DNA of 62,331 bases from Hofstenia miamia (GCA_004352715.1 SCFE01000020.1:1349659-1411989); one strand, 5' to 3'; shown: positions 33,821-46,590, numbered from the stretch's first letter. The notes: generated by a model not told the origin, from the sequence alone. Made by a program: numbers and translations.

Positions 33821-34176
33821 AAATATTTTTTAAAAAGTCTGAAGTGTACATATTAGATAGCGATTTCGAAATTGTTAGGTAGGGTAGTCAAAACCAACAA
33901 TCAGATTTGTAATAATTTAACTTTGTGTATAATCATAATTTTCGTTACTTCACACGGCAAAATCAAAACATCAGAAATGCAAATTTACCTCATAAAGGGC
34001 GGTAAATAAGTATCAATTTTATTAAAACAGCAGAATTTAGACGCAAAAATGGGATACTGAACACAGCATCAAATACTATGTAACTTCATCACTAACTTAG
34101 TTACTCGTGTGACACGAATTTTTACAGAACTGGAAATACACAAAAATCTAAAATTATCACAAAAATCAATTGGATG

Positions 34177-34640
34177 TTACACGATGGGCGTTGTCCCGGG
34201 GATACGGAACTAAGTTGAATGCTGTTTGAAATGACACACAATTGACCTTGCCCGGCACGTGCTCCAAGAGTAATTATCTTGTGACGAGTTAGATAAGAAA
34301 TATAAAACAAAAGATATCATTTTACAAAATGGCGAAAATAAAAACAGCTACGTTTCTACTAAGATATGAACAGTACTTTTGCATTCACAATGCAATATTA
34401 GATTTAACAGAACCGTAAACTCGCTAATTCATTAAGGTCGCATTGTTATGATCTTCTCAGAATCATTGATGCTTTTGGTGCTTGAGTATATTTCATATTC
34501 AGTTCGATTCCTAGGCCCCAACGCCATTTCAAGAATAGTGCGATCTCCTCACCTGTAGCATACAAAATAGGACTAATTGAAGGAGCAATGCATCCATTTT
34601 TTGATGTCTCATGTTCTTATGAAATCATAAACTAAGAAAT
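34177..34640. other. Unique sequence after duplication copy B
   Basis: Less AT-rich than its surroundings around 34177-34290. Short open runs exist on the minus strand (34310-34180 and 34544-34445), but no splice pattern or domain supports them. No gene called. Confidence 0.4.
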
Positions 34641-34649
34641 AATAATCAA

Positions 34650-35215
34650 ACTAAAGTAGAATTTGAAGAAAAACGAATATCCAAGTAATTTTATTAACAA
34701 ATTTATTAAAGAAACAATGGATGAAACATTGAACAACACAGGAAAATATTTAAATAATTTGGAACACATTTTTAAAATTGAATATAGAAATAAGCACACA
34801 ACAAATATGATTAATCAAATACGAATAAATTATACAAAAGAAAATGTATGATTTGCTTACACAACGCGAAAGATTAGTCAAAACCTCGAATTAAAATCAA
34901 TAAAAAGATATCCGATAAGTCCAATGTTATCTATAAAATCAATTGCACCTGTGGTGAGGACCATATTGGATATAGTAGCAGACAACTAAGCAGAAGAATA
35001 AAAGAACACAAAACTAAGTCAATAATATCAGAACACTTAAAAATGTAGATAAAATTATAAAATTAAAATTTTAAGGTCTACTATCCCCAAAAATTTAAAA
35101 GTAATCGAAAATATATACATAAGATCAATGCAATCAAGTCTTAACACCAAAGATGACTGCATATATCAGCACAAATTAGCTCTAATCAACGTTTAATTAC
35201 ATAATAATATCTTTT
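34650..35215 (+). mobile_element. Penelope-like retroelement remnant (GIY-YIG endonuclease)
   Basis: An open run (34663-34851) contains NEYPSNFINKFIKETM, like the 'NGYP..FI' linker of Penelope-like elements. In another frame follows VIYKINCTCGEDHIGYSSRQ and LSRRIKEHK, the GIY-YIG endonuclease core ('VYKI.C.CG..YIG.T.R.L..R..EH'). In a third frame STIPKNLKVIENIYIRSMQS with a final LNTKDD matches the usual C-terminal end. Only the 3' portion is present; the reverse transcriptase is absent. Two frameshifts make it a relic. Confidence 0.75.
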
Positions 35216-35784
35216 AATTAAATAATGCATATTTAAAGGGAAAATTTAGTCTGTTTTTATAAAAATTAAAAAAGTATTTGTTGAATTTTAGAGGAAGATA
35301 CTTAGAATGTATATCCTTTATACCCTTATCAGTGGAAACTCTGGGAGGATGGTCACCAATTGCTATCAAAGTATTTTGCAAGACGTCTTTCATGTCTTCT
35401 GTCCGAGTGTTTCTTGTGATCGGAATACGATATATACATATTTTTTAAAGCAATTTAGTGGTAAAATTGCATAGATGTTGTGGAATCGTTTACAGCAAGC
35501 AAAATCAATTGGATACAATTCATTATGTGATAATTTTATATATATATATATATATATAATAATATCATATCGTTATACTTTGCAATAGTGCGGAGCTAAA
35601 ACAAACAACAAATGTTTCCCGGATTTATCTACCTCAGCTTACTACGAAAAAATCATGGATTTTCTTAACTGAGGAATGTACATGAGAACTACATAATTCA
35701 CAGTCCTTGACATTTGATATGTTACATCTGGCTTTAGCTAAATATACAAATTTATTCATTAACAAAAACAATTTCTTCAAAAAT
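35216..35784. other. Spacer downstream of the FAM194-like gene
   Basis: Contains a (TA)n tract (35537-35559) and an AATAAA on the minus strand at 35751-35756, about 28 bases after the stop codon at 35785, a plausible polyadenylation signal for the minus-strand gene. A minus-strand open run at 35430-35240 (TRTEDMKDVLQNTLIAIGD...) has protein-like composition but no identifiable family. Confidence 0.5.
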
Positions 35785-35974
35785 TCAATTTACAAAAACA
35801 TGATTTGATTCACTAATCTTTTGCGACTTCTTAGCATGAGTCTTATTTAGCTGTGGAAGCGAACTGATTTTATGTTTCTGCAGTTGCTCACGAAGATAGG
35901 GTGCAGGAGGCAGACGATTGATAACTGAGGACTGTCGAAAACGATTTGCATCTATCATTTTATCAATGAGTGAT
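35785..35974 (-). CDS. FAM194-like gene, terminal exon
   Basis: 62 residues and stop: SLIDKMIDANRFRQSSVINR, LPPAPYLREQLQKHKISSLP, then a lysine-rich tail ending SNHVFVN. Acceptor TTGTTTAG. A polyadenylation signal lies just downstream. A small upstream exon is still missing by phase. Confidence 0.65.
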
Positions 35975-36355
35975 CTAAACAACGTATAACCTTCAGACTT
36001 AATATATGAATGAGATTAATAGTTGAAAAATTCATATGTATTGTAATGAAAGGATTCTATAACAATAGAGCCTCAATTCTACTATCAATTCAATAGATTA
36101 TTGATGTTTGTCAAAAGAATTTCTGCAATAACAGTATGCGATATTTATGATTGTGAAAGTGCCAAAAATGTTTTTCTCAATAAAAGCATGGACTAAGAAT
36201 AAATATCACTTATATTAAGCATTGACAGTTTACATTTTTCCTCAATTATATGCATTATTTATAATTATAATAATATAGCAACATATTTTGAACGCGGATT
36301 GTTTGATGTTGTCTCATAAACAAACACATTTTCACATATTTCGATTTGGTGGCTT

Positions 36356-36562
36356 TTAACACTAGAACCGCGACGATAGGTCAAAATGACCTAAAAGCCT
36401 TTTTTGTTTGCTTCATAGTCATTCAACAAAACACTAGCAGGTACATATACTTCCAATTGTGTTGATAATCTCTTTGAATTTGCTGTTAGTAGAAATTTTG
36501 TTTCAATTTAAAAGATCACATGTAAATATATTCTCAACGAGTGCTCGCTGTTCTAGTGTTAA
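36356..36562. mobile_element. piggyBac-type MITE with TTAA ends
   Basis: TTAA duplications at 36356-36359 and 36559-36562 bracket inverted ends: CACTAGAACCGCGACG on the left, and CACTAGAACAGCGAGC from the right end read inward. The left subterminal part carries GGTCAAAATGACC, a small palindrome typical of piggyBac-like termini. 199 bp, non-coding. Lies in the last intron of the FAM194-like gene. A decayed relative is at 61291-61470. Confidence 0.85.
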
Positions 36563-36665
36563 AACGCTCACTTAATAATTTGATTTACATTCTTTTGAAT
36601 GTTTTGGAATAATGAACTTAGTTTCATGTTCCTGAATTCTGATTAGTTGTCAGTGTCTAGACCTG

Positions 36666-36942
36666 GGTGTGCAACTGCCGGCCCTCGTGTCATAATCAGG
36701 AGAAACATTTCTAGTGGCCTTTGGTAAATTAAAAATGATTTTTGACACTATCAATTACCTATTTTCAGAAGTAATACCAATAAACCTAATTTTTTAATTG
36801 AAATGCAGTTTTGTGTATGTATATATATGGAGACATGCGTGTTTATTGTGCGATGGAGCAACAAAATGGGTGACAATCTGTCGCTTCATATACTCAAAAT
36901 TTCCTAGGTGGCTCTCTTGCAAATAATGTTGCAACCTCTGTC
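36666..36942. mobile_element. Possible hAT-type MITE
   Basis: The left end CTGGGTGTGCAAC and the right end, read inward CAGAGGTTGCAAC, form an imperfect inverted repeat. TCTAGAC and TCTAGGC flank it as a candidate target duplication. No coding capacity. Intronic. Confidence 0.45.
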
Positions 36943-38580
36943 TAGGCACTAATGAATGACTTATCAACTAATAACTTCAGCATTTCAAAAAATATTGAAA
37001 GATTATAACTTTAAGCATAGTGCATATAAGCAAAGTAGATCGACTTACTGCGAGTATAACTTCATTTCCTGCAAATATACCATTTCAGAATTGGGCTCTG
37101 CAATCTTCGGCAAAATGAGTTTCTTTACACTAGGCTATAAAATAGAATTAAATCGTAGAACCAAACCCAAATCTTACAAAAAATTTAGATTAAACTTTCT
37201 TAAAAAACGAACTAGAAAATATATTAATGGAAATAGTTGAAAAAAGTAATCATGCTTCTTAGAGAAACTTTATGTATAACGCTACATAGATGTTAAACTA
37301 ACTACAAACCTCTATTTGTTCCTAAAAGTATGGTAATGACTGGGCAAGGATATAAAAGAATATAGAGTCAATTGAAACATGTCAATAACAATTTCACATA
37401 TTGCCTAGGTTCTATTAAAATTAACCACACAAAAATCCTTCTTGTGACGTCAAAATTTCAGTTGATCACATTGACTGGTAGATGAGAGGTTGTTAAAGGC
37501 AAAATAGCCAATGAGTTCACTCACACAATAATGGAAAACAACATTGCATGAAATCAATCAAAAAACCTTGAAAAAATATTTACATAGATCAATCAATAAT
37601 GTATTTAATTGTCAAGTGGCAACATTTTGACATGATTTAATTATGTTGGCTTCAATAAATACGGCAAAGTTTAACTTTTATGTAAGCCAGTGATCGGGCC
37701 GGGAAAAGTTACTTTCGATAAGATAAAAGAAATTGCATTGTCATGCATATATATGAAGGCAGCAAGGTTGTAATGGTGTAGTTCAATTGAGGTAGAAGGC
37801 GTCATGTCTGATGGCCTTGTCTATGTACTGATTTCTTGGGTCAATGAAATTCATATTGATCGACCGTCGTAAAAGAAATAGTTATATTTTAAAGACTTGC
37901 ATACAAAATAAAAATAGAACAAAAATAATGGAGCACTGCGGTATATCATGCCGACTCTGATACCCTGCAATTACAGAAATATTTATAAAAACTAAAAACT
38001 ACACTTTTTTACAGTAACGAAGAATAACTCACTAGTGTTTTGTTAAAATTGTGACACATATTATGTGTACAGAGACTCAAAATTCTTATGAGTATTATCA
38101 AGATGGACGTTCAATTTTCACTCCAATTTTCAAACTACAATCAAAACAAAGAAGCACATGTAAATTCACCTTCATTTACAAAAAATAAATTTTGACATTA
38201 GCCGGCCGTTGGCCGTAATGCTTTAGCCGTAGCCGGAAGTTAACCGTGACTTTTTTTTACCGTAGTCGGCGGTTTTTACTATAACTAAGTGAAATACTGC
38301 AATTTTCAATAATGGAACGATTAAAACATTCTCATAGTTCGAACAATGACAGAAAATAGTCAAAGCGACTAAGTTTTAAAAACAAAAATACAAATAAAAT
38401 CCATGGAAATAAATTGTTCATCATAATGTTCAGAAATGAATCGTAACCGGATTTTGGCAATAAAACAAATCTTTGGCCGTCGATGGTAGTTGGCCGCAGA
38501 ACACTAGTAGGAATGCAAACAAGGTAAAATATATTAAAGAAAAGCAATTCTGTTTTGTTAGGCAACAGGATATTACTTAC
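36943..38580. other. Intron of the FAM194-like gene
   Basis: No gene seen in either strand apart from noise frames. Positions 38200-38280 and 38475-38495 carry irregular GCCG/GGCCGTAG words in an otherwise AT-rich region, maybe a decayed repeat. A missing small coding exon must lie between 35975 and 38580. Confidence 0.45.
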
Positions 38581-38812
38581 CTTAATTTTTGCACCTGTAT
38601 TGAACTTTACAGAGCTGTTACCCGACCGAAAGGTCAACATGACCGAGTTCTGCTGATTAATTCTTAACGCCATTGACGAAGTGAGTGACAAAGGAATGGG
38701 ATGAAGAGGAGGAGGGTGATTGTTACTGTCATGAACTTCATACCAGTGCCATCGTTTGCGAGTAATACCATTGCTGTCAAACAAGCATCCACCCAACAAA
38801 TTATAATGCAAA
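38581..38812 (-). CDS. FAM194-like gene, coding exon 10 (domain core)
   Basis: 78 residues: LHYNLLGGCLFDSNGITRKR, WHWYEVHD, then PPPLHPIPLSLTSSMALRIN, SVMLTFRSGNSSVKFNTGAK. Rich in beta-type alternation. Acceptor AATTTAG, strong donor GTAAGT. Confidence 0.75.
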
Positions 38813-40307
38813 CTAAATTACTTAATTAAAATCAATGAATCACGTAAATGAAGCCACTCTAGTCTATACTCGACTGTGCTGAGCTACGGACATGAGTTAA
38901 TTGTCTTTGAAATATAACAGTGTGGGAAATATCGCCCATTTAATAAATTTAAATAAACCGCGAAATTTTTAAATTTAACAGGTTTCAAAAGTTTTAAACA
39001 TTGTATTTTTGCTCTTAGTCAGAACCACTTCAAGGTACTGAAAATTTTGCTAAAAGCACATACAGTAGCAAACATTAAATTATGATATAGTCATCAACAT
39101 TCATTTTTCGTTTCATACATATAAACATGGCACAAGTTTTCCCATTGTTTCGGCAGAAGATTGGTTATGAACGTGCAAAAGGACGAAAACCAATAAATAT
39201 TTTCCAATTTCACATCAAATTTTATACAAATTTGAAAAAAAACATTTAAAAAACATTGAAAAAAGCATGTTTAAAACACTGTTTTAAACAATATTTAAAA
39301 GACCCCATGTCGTAAACCTGACAATCCTGATGCTTTAAAATCAATTTTATAATAATTATATTCATAGAAATATTTGAATATAAACAATAAATTTAAAATA
39401 AACTTCTCAAAATTTCTAAGTGACACTCCATATTTATCAAACTTGCGATTTTACCGTGGCTTATGAAAGCAATGCCTAAACTCATACAAAATTTGTATCT
39501 AAATTATAATTCAAATAAACTATAAACGAGTAAATGTTACTAATATCCAACTCATAAAGTACAGTATACTCTCGGTTATTCACACTATGTTATTACTCGA
39601 ATGATTGACATATATCAAGCAATTGTTTTGCACACAATAAGATATTATCGTAGCCTATTGGAATAAGCTATTAGATGAGTCAATCAAAAGATACACCACT
39701 TCAACTAAAGATTATCTCGTTGAGTCTGCCCACGAAGATCAATAAAAATGCTTGATCACAAACACTTGATACGCTGATTAACATCTAGCAAAGAAGGATT
39801 AATTGATAAGAATCCTTTAAACTCTTAAAACTTTAAAATTATTTTAATATATTAATTTTTTCTCTACACACCGTGTACTGCCGTTTGAATGGGATAAGCC
39901 TGCGTTGCCATCACTGGAAATGACGCCAATGACGTCATCCAAGCCAAACAAAATGTAAGTGATGTGATTGGATTTGACTGAAAGAACGATTGCGGGCTTA
40001 CCATTATCATAGCTAAATGAAAAATTGAGCAATGACATTAAGAGTGGTACTCAAGAACATTTAGATAGTAAAACAAAATATTCAGATCTAGGAATTATGT
40101 ACCAAAGGAAATATTCAGTAGCAATAATAAATTATCATGAAAAAAATAACCATCTCCTACCGAGTTCACTTGCTTAAGCGTTGATTTGAATCATTCAATA
40201 CAACAAATTGCGAGACGTGAATCAAAATAATTCAGTTTTAGTGAAATATATATTTCATTCTTGCGACGATTATAAAAAACTGGCGCTTGGGAAAAAGCAC
40301 AACACAA

Positions 40308-40343
<36 letters not shown>

Positions 40344-41578
40344 TTCGTAGTGAAACACGGTTTTGATATACTTGGAACGAGCTATATTAATAAATCACAA
40401 TCGAAATTTCGAGTTATAGTAAAGTGCAAGCCTCTAAAAGCACATTCATGTCTGAATTTTGATTAAAACCAACGGTAGGTATTCTAATCTTTAGACAGGG
40501 ATGACTAGCATAAAACATGATAAAATACAGACGATAAGCCAGGATCAGGATGATCGAATCTTATGAAATCAAACAGCAGGTAGAGGGACAATTTTACCAG
40601 CCAATACCTGCCCTGACAGAAATTCGACAGGTATGTTCATCTTGTTGATTTCAAATGATAAATTAAATCATTATCACATGTAGAAAAAATTACAGAACAC
40701 TTTGAACCATGGCTAAGCAGAACGATATTGAAAATTATACTTAACACGTTTGTGGAGTCAGAACTCTTCCAAAAAGCGAATTTAGAAGCCTTAATATCAG
40801 AAATCGGACAAAAATTTTTAGCGTTAATATAAACCTACCAACCCTGAACAATTTCAACCTGTCAAGACTATTTTTGCTTTAACTAGCATATCTGCAAAAC
40901 TGAATAAATTTATTTCTGAAAGTTATTGCCACAAAGCATTATGGAAATTTCACGATTATGAGCATTACATTTCATTAAATCTTTACTATACAAGACGCAT
41001 ATGCACATTGTACATGTAGACATAAATGTATCATATCATTTTAGACTAATATCTGTATAGCTGTAGTCAGTTTGTTAAAATGACATTGCTATAAATGAAA
41101 TTTAACTACATTACATTGTAAATAATACAACAGGAACAAAATTTGGTTTGACTCTTGTCATATAAAATTATGATTTTGCATTTCATTTAAAATAAAATGG
41201 GGGAAGATTAAAACAACCATTATGCTGAAGGGTGGCAATAATTGATTGAATTTATGACATATGATATTAAACAAAATCACATCAATTATCAAACAACACT
41301 CCGCAAATTAGGAAAACATCTTACAAAACTGTTCCTGAACCATCTGGAAATAGCACATAGAATAACTGACCATTTGAATAGTTTCGAGAAGATACGTCTG
41401 ACTTCGACTTCTAGGAGATACAAAGAAATTATAATTTAAATTTGCACTGAGATTTAACACTGGAACGGCTATATCATATAACAGCAAAATTAGAGGTTCA
41501 AACACTTCTTTCCGTTTTAGGTAAATGACTTTTATGGTCATTCTAGTATAAAAAATACAGTAAAATATTTTTATGTAC
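38813..41578. other. Introns around exon 9 of the FAM194-like gene
   Basis: Apart from exon 9, only AT-rich sequence and a (TA)n tract at 40313-40340. One short coding exon of length 3n+2 should lie between 40013 and 41578 but I could not identify it with confidence. Confidence 0.45.
39872..40012 (-). CDS. FAM194-like gene, coding exon 9 (domain start)
   Basis: Encodes YDNGKPAIVLSVKSNHITYI, LFGLDDVIGVISSDGNAGLS and HSNGST; the 'Y..G.PAI' and 'S.GN.G' words match the FAM194 layout as I remember it. Acceptor CATTTAG, donor GTGTGT; 3' phase fits exon 10. Confidence 0.7.
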
Positions 41579-41724
41579 CGGAGCTCTTGCAGTTTCAACG
41601 ATGTCTCCATCTAGTGGTACGTCAATGATGGACTTCTCTCTAACCCTTGGTTTTACAATGTATCCTTCATCATGACAAGGTTTTGATTGCAAAGAAAATT
41701 GAATGACCTTTAGGGCTTTCTGAG
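41579..41724 (-). CDS. FAM194-like gene, coding exon 8
   Basis: 49 residues: AQKALKVIQFSLQSKPCHDE then GYIVKPRVREKSIIDVPLDG and DIVETARAP. Phase 1 to 0. Acceptor TATTTAG, donor GTACAT. A small exon between this and the next is needed to restore phase. Confidence 0.7.
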
Positions 41725-44282
41725 CTAAATATAGAAATATTTATTTTCTGCAAACAAGAATTAAATTTTTCTAAGTCCTCTTTAAATACACTGATGTGTA
41801 ATTCAATTAAAATTTATATTTTGATTCGAAATTATCCAACATTTCTAATGCTAAATGAAGATCAAAAGTTGAAACCGGACAAAGGAAATTGAAAAATAAA
41901 CCTAACCAAACCGATTTATTATTTCTCAGATAGACGAAAATCTAATACAAAAAATACTTAAATATTAGTCGAGAGTTCCATTACTTTCTCTGTGAAAGCG
42001 ATGATCTAGTTTAAATGACCCATAATCTAATTGTGTTTGATTAACCTATAGCGGACAACCCAGGACTCTCCAAATACTGTGGAAAAATCGATACATTAAT
42101 CAGAAACTAGATACATCGCTGCTTTGTAATTCAGAAGAATGTCTTAGCAAGGATATGCGACAGTGGCAGCACCTGGAATCCAAATGGCAAATAAATTAGT
42201 CTCCAAAATAGAAGTAAGGTTTATTTGAAGAGTCAGGTTTGGAATTTAGACCATTTAGAGACCCCAAAATGCAAAAATAGCAAAGTAATAAATATAGCTA
42301 AGAATATGGGCCCAAACCTAGAAAAATATCTTTAATAAACAATTTTAGACAATTTTGGAGGCCCAACAGTTTTGAGGGTACAAAATATTTAGTAAAATGT
42401 ATCTGAAAATGTAATATATAAAATTGGAGTGGGGGTGGGCACCTATTGACATTTCGCAACGGAACGCCAAATGCAGTGAGGCCACTTTATGCGCATTTCC
42501 AATTCATTGCAAAGTAAAACAGAATATAACAGAATCCAAATTAACAAGTATAAAGAAAGGTTTAAAATATAGAAACTATCGCATTGAGAATTATCGAAAG
42601 TTTATTACGAAACTATACCTTGTGCATGCTCATTGATTTAATATTATACTGAAAGAATAAATAAACGAAATTTATAATAGAAAAGAAATTAGTAGAGAAA
42701 CGAAATTAATTTCCTACGTAAAGAATAGCAAAATTGTGACATACTTACTTTCGGCTAAAATCACAATAAATCATAAGGATACTAAAAAATTACATAAATT
42801 ATTAATTTAGTAATGAAAAAATTTATAAATTCAATACTAAAATAAAAAATCAGTTGACTTAGATATTCAATTGATCCAACGAATAAAATTTAGACTCAGC
42901 TGACTTCCACAAAATTATACATATTGTCAACGTTTGCAAAAAAAATGTAACTGTTTATAACATCATTCTTAAAGCAATTTAATTTTAAAATGTAATTGAG
43001 TCGACACAAAATAGTGAAAATGGAACAATTCCACTAAAAAGGCATATATAAAATAGAGGACCCATTAAATTGTGCACCAAGGTAAATATGAAATTTGCAA
43101 AAATATCCAAGCCTAAAATCATTCGACCTTGACAGCCTTTTGACGTAACATAATTAGACGAACAGAATATTTAGGCATATAAATTGTCGTAATTTTTGAA
43201 AATATTATTTTATCTACATTCCGAAATCTAATTGTAACAAAATAGCACAATTTTCTTTCAAATAGTTTCTTGATAATCCGTGTAGCCCTTATTATTGTAT
43301 CCCTACTTTGTTAATAAATTTTCAAAATGATATAGCTAGACTGCATTGTTTGCATTTACTAACTCTGCTGGCAGTGTTTCATCATCACATCAACCCAGAT
43401 AGAATCCACATGATCTAGAAGAAATGCCTGACAGATAAATATGGACAACATATCAATCCAGAGTGCATTCTGAAATAGGACAATGCCTTAATGCACAATA
43501 GTGCGAAAGTACCACAGGCTGGGGCATTCTGTCTTGAACGATAAACCATTCTGTTTTCAACACGCAGTAAGAAAAAATAATTAATAAGAATATTCCAATC
43601 GGTTGAAAACGACCGAATCCAAATCTGGGTTTAAGTCTATGCATCGGATTACATGTTTGAAGAGATGTAACGAATTAGCGATAAGATCGAAATCAAGCAC
43701 TACTATCAATTAGCTTTTAAATAGCAAAGAACAAAATGCTCATCAGAATGGATAAAACTTGTTGTTGGAGTAACAAAGTTTCTCATAAATCATTAAATTC
43801 TACTATCAAGTTAATACAGCATAATCTCGGAGAGATTTTTTAAGTTCATGCAAGATAAATTAAGCTTCATCAATTGTTCAAAGAACTCGCTTAACAGTTG
43901 CATGGCGAGGCTTCTGTAATATCACGATATTAATCTGGCTTGTAAGCCCGCGTTTGTAATGCTACATAGAGAACAGTTTTGCACATCCACTGCTTCAATT
44001 ACTGCTCCCATCTAATTGTGATCAGACATAGTCATACATCTTCAAGAAACGACCTGCGAACGTGTTGTATGAGTGCAATAAATTGAAGTGTCTAATTAGA
44101 ACGATTTAGTCGAGCCCTTAAACTACTACCGCAGCATTAACAAAAATCCTTCACAGTGCTCAGCCTCATCGAAAGAATCTATTGCCAACCAATTTTTTAT
44201 GAGTTATTTTGAAATACATGTATATACACGCTGCAATAAAACTTGTGTAATCTCCAATCACGGATAATTCAAACTACCATTA
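41725..44282. other. Intron sequence without recognised features
   Basis: Part of the 3.5 kb intron between exons 8 and 7. No coding region or clear repeat ends. Confidence 0.5.
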
Positions 44283-44590
44283 GGATGTCAAGTCTTGTTT
44301 ACATACATAGCAGTACCAAAGGACAGAAACGTAGAAAGCAAGGAGAAAGAGAAGATAGACAAGTACAGGGAGTTGACAGAGGAAATAGAAAGACTGTGGA
44401 AGTTAAAGAAGGTTGAAGTAGTCCCGGTAGTAGTAGGAGCAGTAGGAGCAGTAAGAAGCATAAGAGATATTTGGAGGAGTTGGTATTACCAAAGTGGGGA
44501 GCAGTAGCACAGAAAGCAGCATTGTTAGGAACAGCTAGAGTCCTGAGGAAAGCTCTCAGATTCCCTGGGAACTGGTGAGTTCTCCGAGGT
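44283..44590 (+). pseudogene. C-terminal fragment of a reverse-transcriptase element
   Basis: Reads AVPKDRNVESKEKEKIDKYR, LTEEIERLWKLKKVEVVPVV and VGAVGAV, then after a frameshift KAALLGTARVLRKALR. The 'D.A.PGD..V..KE.EK..KY..L..E...W.....V.PV..GA.G' pattern is the familiar tail of reverse-transcriptase repeats in many invertebrate genomes; I cannot assign the clade. It lies antisense in an intron of the FAM194-like gene. Confidence 0.65.
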
Positions 44591-46590
44591 GATCTTGGAT
44601 TTACTTGATAAATAACCCAACATTTCTAATTGCATCCTGCAGTTCAACATTTCTGAAATATAATAATTAGTTTTAGAGAGCTTGAGACATAAGTCTCATC
44701 AACATAATTACATAATGCATCAAACTTCTTCACATCTGAAACTTTTCACTTCTTTTGCACATTTTTCTCTCGTTTCATGCCAATATTTGAAGTACTTTAA
44801 TAATCAGGGGTAAAACATAGGAGGATATTGGGTGCAACGACAGCCTCACTTTTATTAAAATGAAGTTCAAAAACGTTCAAAAATTTGAAAAATGTCTTTT
44901 TCTTAAAACGATATTAAATAAAAAATATTAACTTATTAGCAACCGCATTTTTCAGTTTGTACTATGTCCTAAATTTTCTTAAAACCTAGCGAACTAGATG
45001 TTACAAAAAATTCAGTGGTTTTTCTTTTAAGTGACACTCCTAGCACATTAGACTATTTACACACTCACATTGATTTTCAGCTTCACATTTAATCATTTAA
45101 CGAAAAACACATCCATGTATCTCAAAAATGTATATCTATAGTATTATAGATATAAGTTGATAAGCAATATGTTTTAAATAAAAAAAATTGATTATTTCAA
45201 TAAATGTATTTGCATGATACTAAATGTCGACAACGTGTACAATAACATTACCTGCTTGTTGGAATATCTGTTGTTGCTGTTGCTGTTGCTGCACCTGTCC
45301 CAAATACTTCTGCTGACGAGAAATTTCCCGTTCTCGCATTCTAAGTTCAAATTTTTAAAATTTATAACAATAAATGTAGGAATTGCTATACAAATACTAA
45401 AATATTTTTTAAGTGAATAGGAGACAGTTAGATGAAAGTGTAGAGTTAATATAATACAAAAAATGTCTTTGCTGTCTGTGACGGAGTCAGGATTTTGCAT
45501 CAGAGGAGCAACAAATGTTTTAGGGCCGGTAGCTAATATAATCTCCAATCAAAAAGAGCGCCGCTGCACAAAAATGTGGTCAACGGAAAGACTTCAACCT
45601 CCCGCTTTTGCACTACTAAGAACACATGTACAACAAATATGAAAAACCCAAAATTAGTTAATTCTTAGGTATCAAACTCTGCCTATTAAAACAACATTTC
45701 CTCAATTTAAACTTTTTCTATTAAAAACAAAATAACTTTTTTGTCTTCTATGTTTTTCTTCAGAAAAAATTCAAACAGAAATTCTATTATTAATACAACA
45801 ATAAAACTATGCAACAAATATATTTTGCAAACGCTTAGTTAATAAATAATACTGTAGAAACTCTAGAAAGAAGTTCAAATGATGCAATATGTTTGCAATA
45901 ATTATTATTACAGTTCAAGTAAATTCTAACCAAATTACAAGTACAGTAAATTCTCGAAGAGTTTTTGTCAAATGAATGGAAAATCTATGTGGGGAAGAAT
46001 ACAATTAGTGTCGCATGATGTATGCGGCATATACACGCTGTATATCTAAAATTCACAAAACAACCTTCAAAATATGGGATACGGTTTATACATGGTGGCG
46101 GTTTATACCGGAGGACTTAAGGTACTTAGAATTTTGTAAATATTTGGTTTTTGCGAGCATATTTATGAAAACATAACTGCTTTAAATCCTTAATTTGTAA
46201 CTAGACTGGCAATTAATGTTTTTTTTCTTTTCCATTGTCAGGAAAATATTTAATAATTGTACACTTACCTACGGGCTTCAGTAATCATAATCACTACATC
46301 AGACCTTGACTCAAACATCGATTGTTAGAAAACCTTTTAAAAAATTCAAATTTTATCAAGATTGCTTTACAAAGTGCAATTGGTAATGGTAGAGACGGAT
46401 TGCAAGCAGGAAATGACTAGCCTGATTAGTGAATTAGTAGCTTACTGACCGCATGTTGATCAAGCTCAATTTTTTTAAAGGAGCACTCTCACACCATACT
46501 ATGTATAAAACTCTTGTGTATGCTAGATTCCAAATTCCAAGCTATGTACCATTACCAAGCATTTAACCGTTATACACTCATATGTCTTAC
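44591..46590. other. Introns flanking exon 7
   Basis: Apart from exon 7 (45252-45340), I see nothing defined. Confidence 0.5.
45252..45340 (-). CDS. FAM194-like gene, coding exon 7 (poly-Q linker)
   Basis: Encodes MREREISRQQKYLGQV followed by eight glutamines and IFQQA; CAG/CAA codons make it a short repeat prone to length change. Phases match exons 6 and 8. Acceptor AACTTAG, donor GTAATG. Confidence 0.75.

Larger units (their letters stand above)
29741..34176 (+). repeat. Direct 4.4 kb duplication, copy B
   Basis: Partner of 1-4445. The first 1443 bases are identical by eye; the block 31184-31506 and the Frizzled-domain gene differ most; the remainder differs at scattered sites. It ends after AATTGGATG, beyond which unique sequence begins. 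Confidence 0.95.

Noticed and set aside
34490-34530. AGTTCGATTCCTAGG, resembling a tRNA T-arm
   Set aside because: No acceptor stem, D-arm or anticodon arm can be drawn upstream.
34440-34545. Minus-strand open frame beginning MALGPRNRTEYEIY
   Set aside because: About 31 codons with a stop and no supporting splice pattern or homology that I know.
37801-37880. Minus-strand run INMNFIDPRNQYIDKAIRHD as a possible missing exon of the FAM194-like gene
   Set aside because: No suitable acceptor/donor pair with the required phase was found around it.
39561-39583. ACAGTATACTCTCGGTTATTC, like a pogo/Tigger terminus; also a similar word near 45947
   Set aside because: No matching opposite end or transposase nearby was found, so the resemblance is too short to support an element.
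40600-40640. 15-base micro-exon between TTTCTGTCAG and GTAAAATT on the minus strand
   Set aside because: Its length is a multiple of three, whereas the missing exon between 40013 and 41578 must be 3n+2; too short to call otherwise.
43380-43660. Plus-strand text NPDRIHMI and DNALMHNSAKVPQAG suggesting a transposase
   Set aside because: Stops and frame changes throughout and no terminal repeats; the similarity is too weak.
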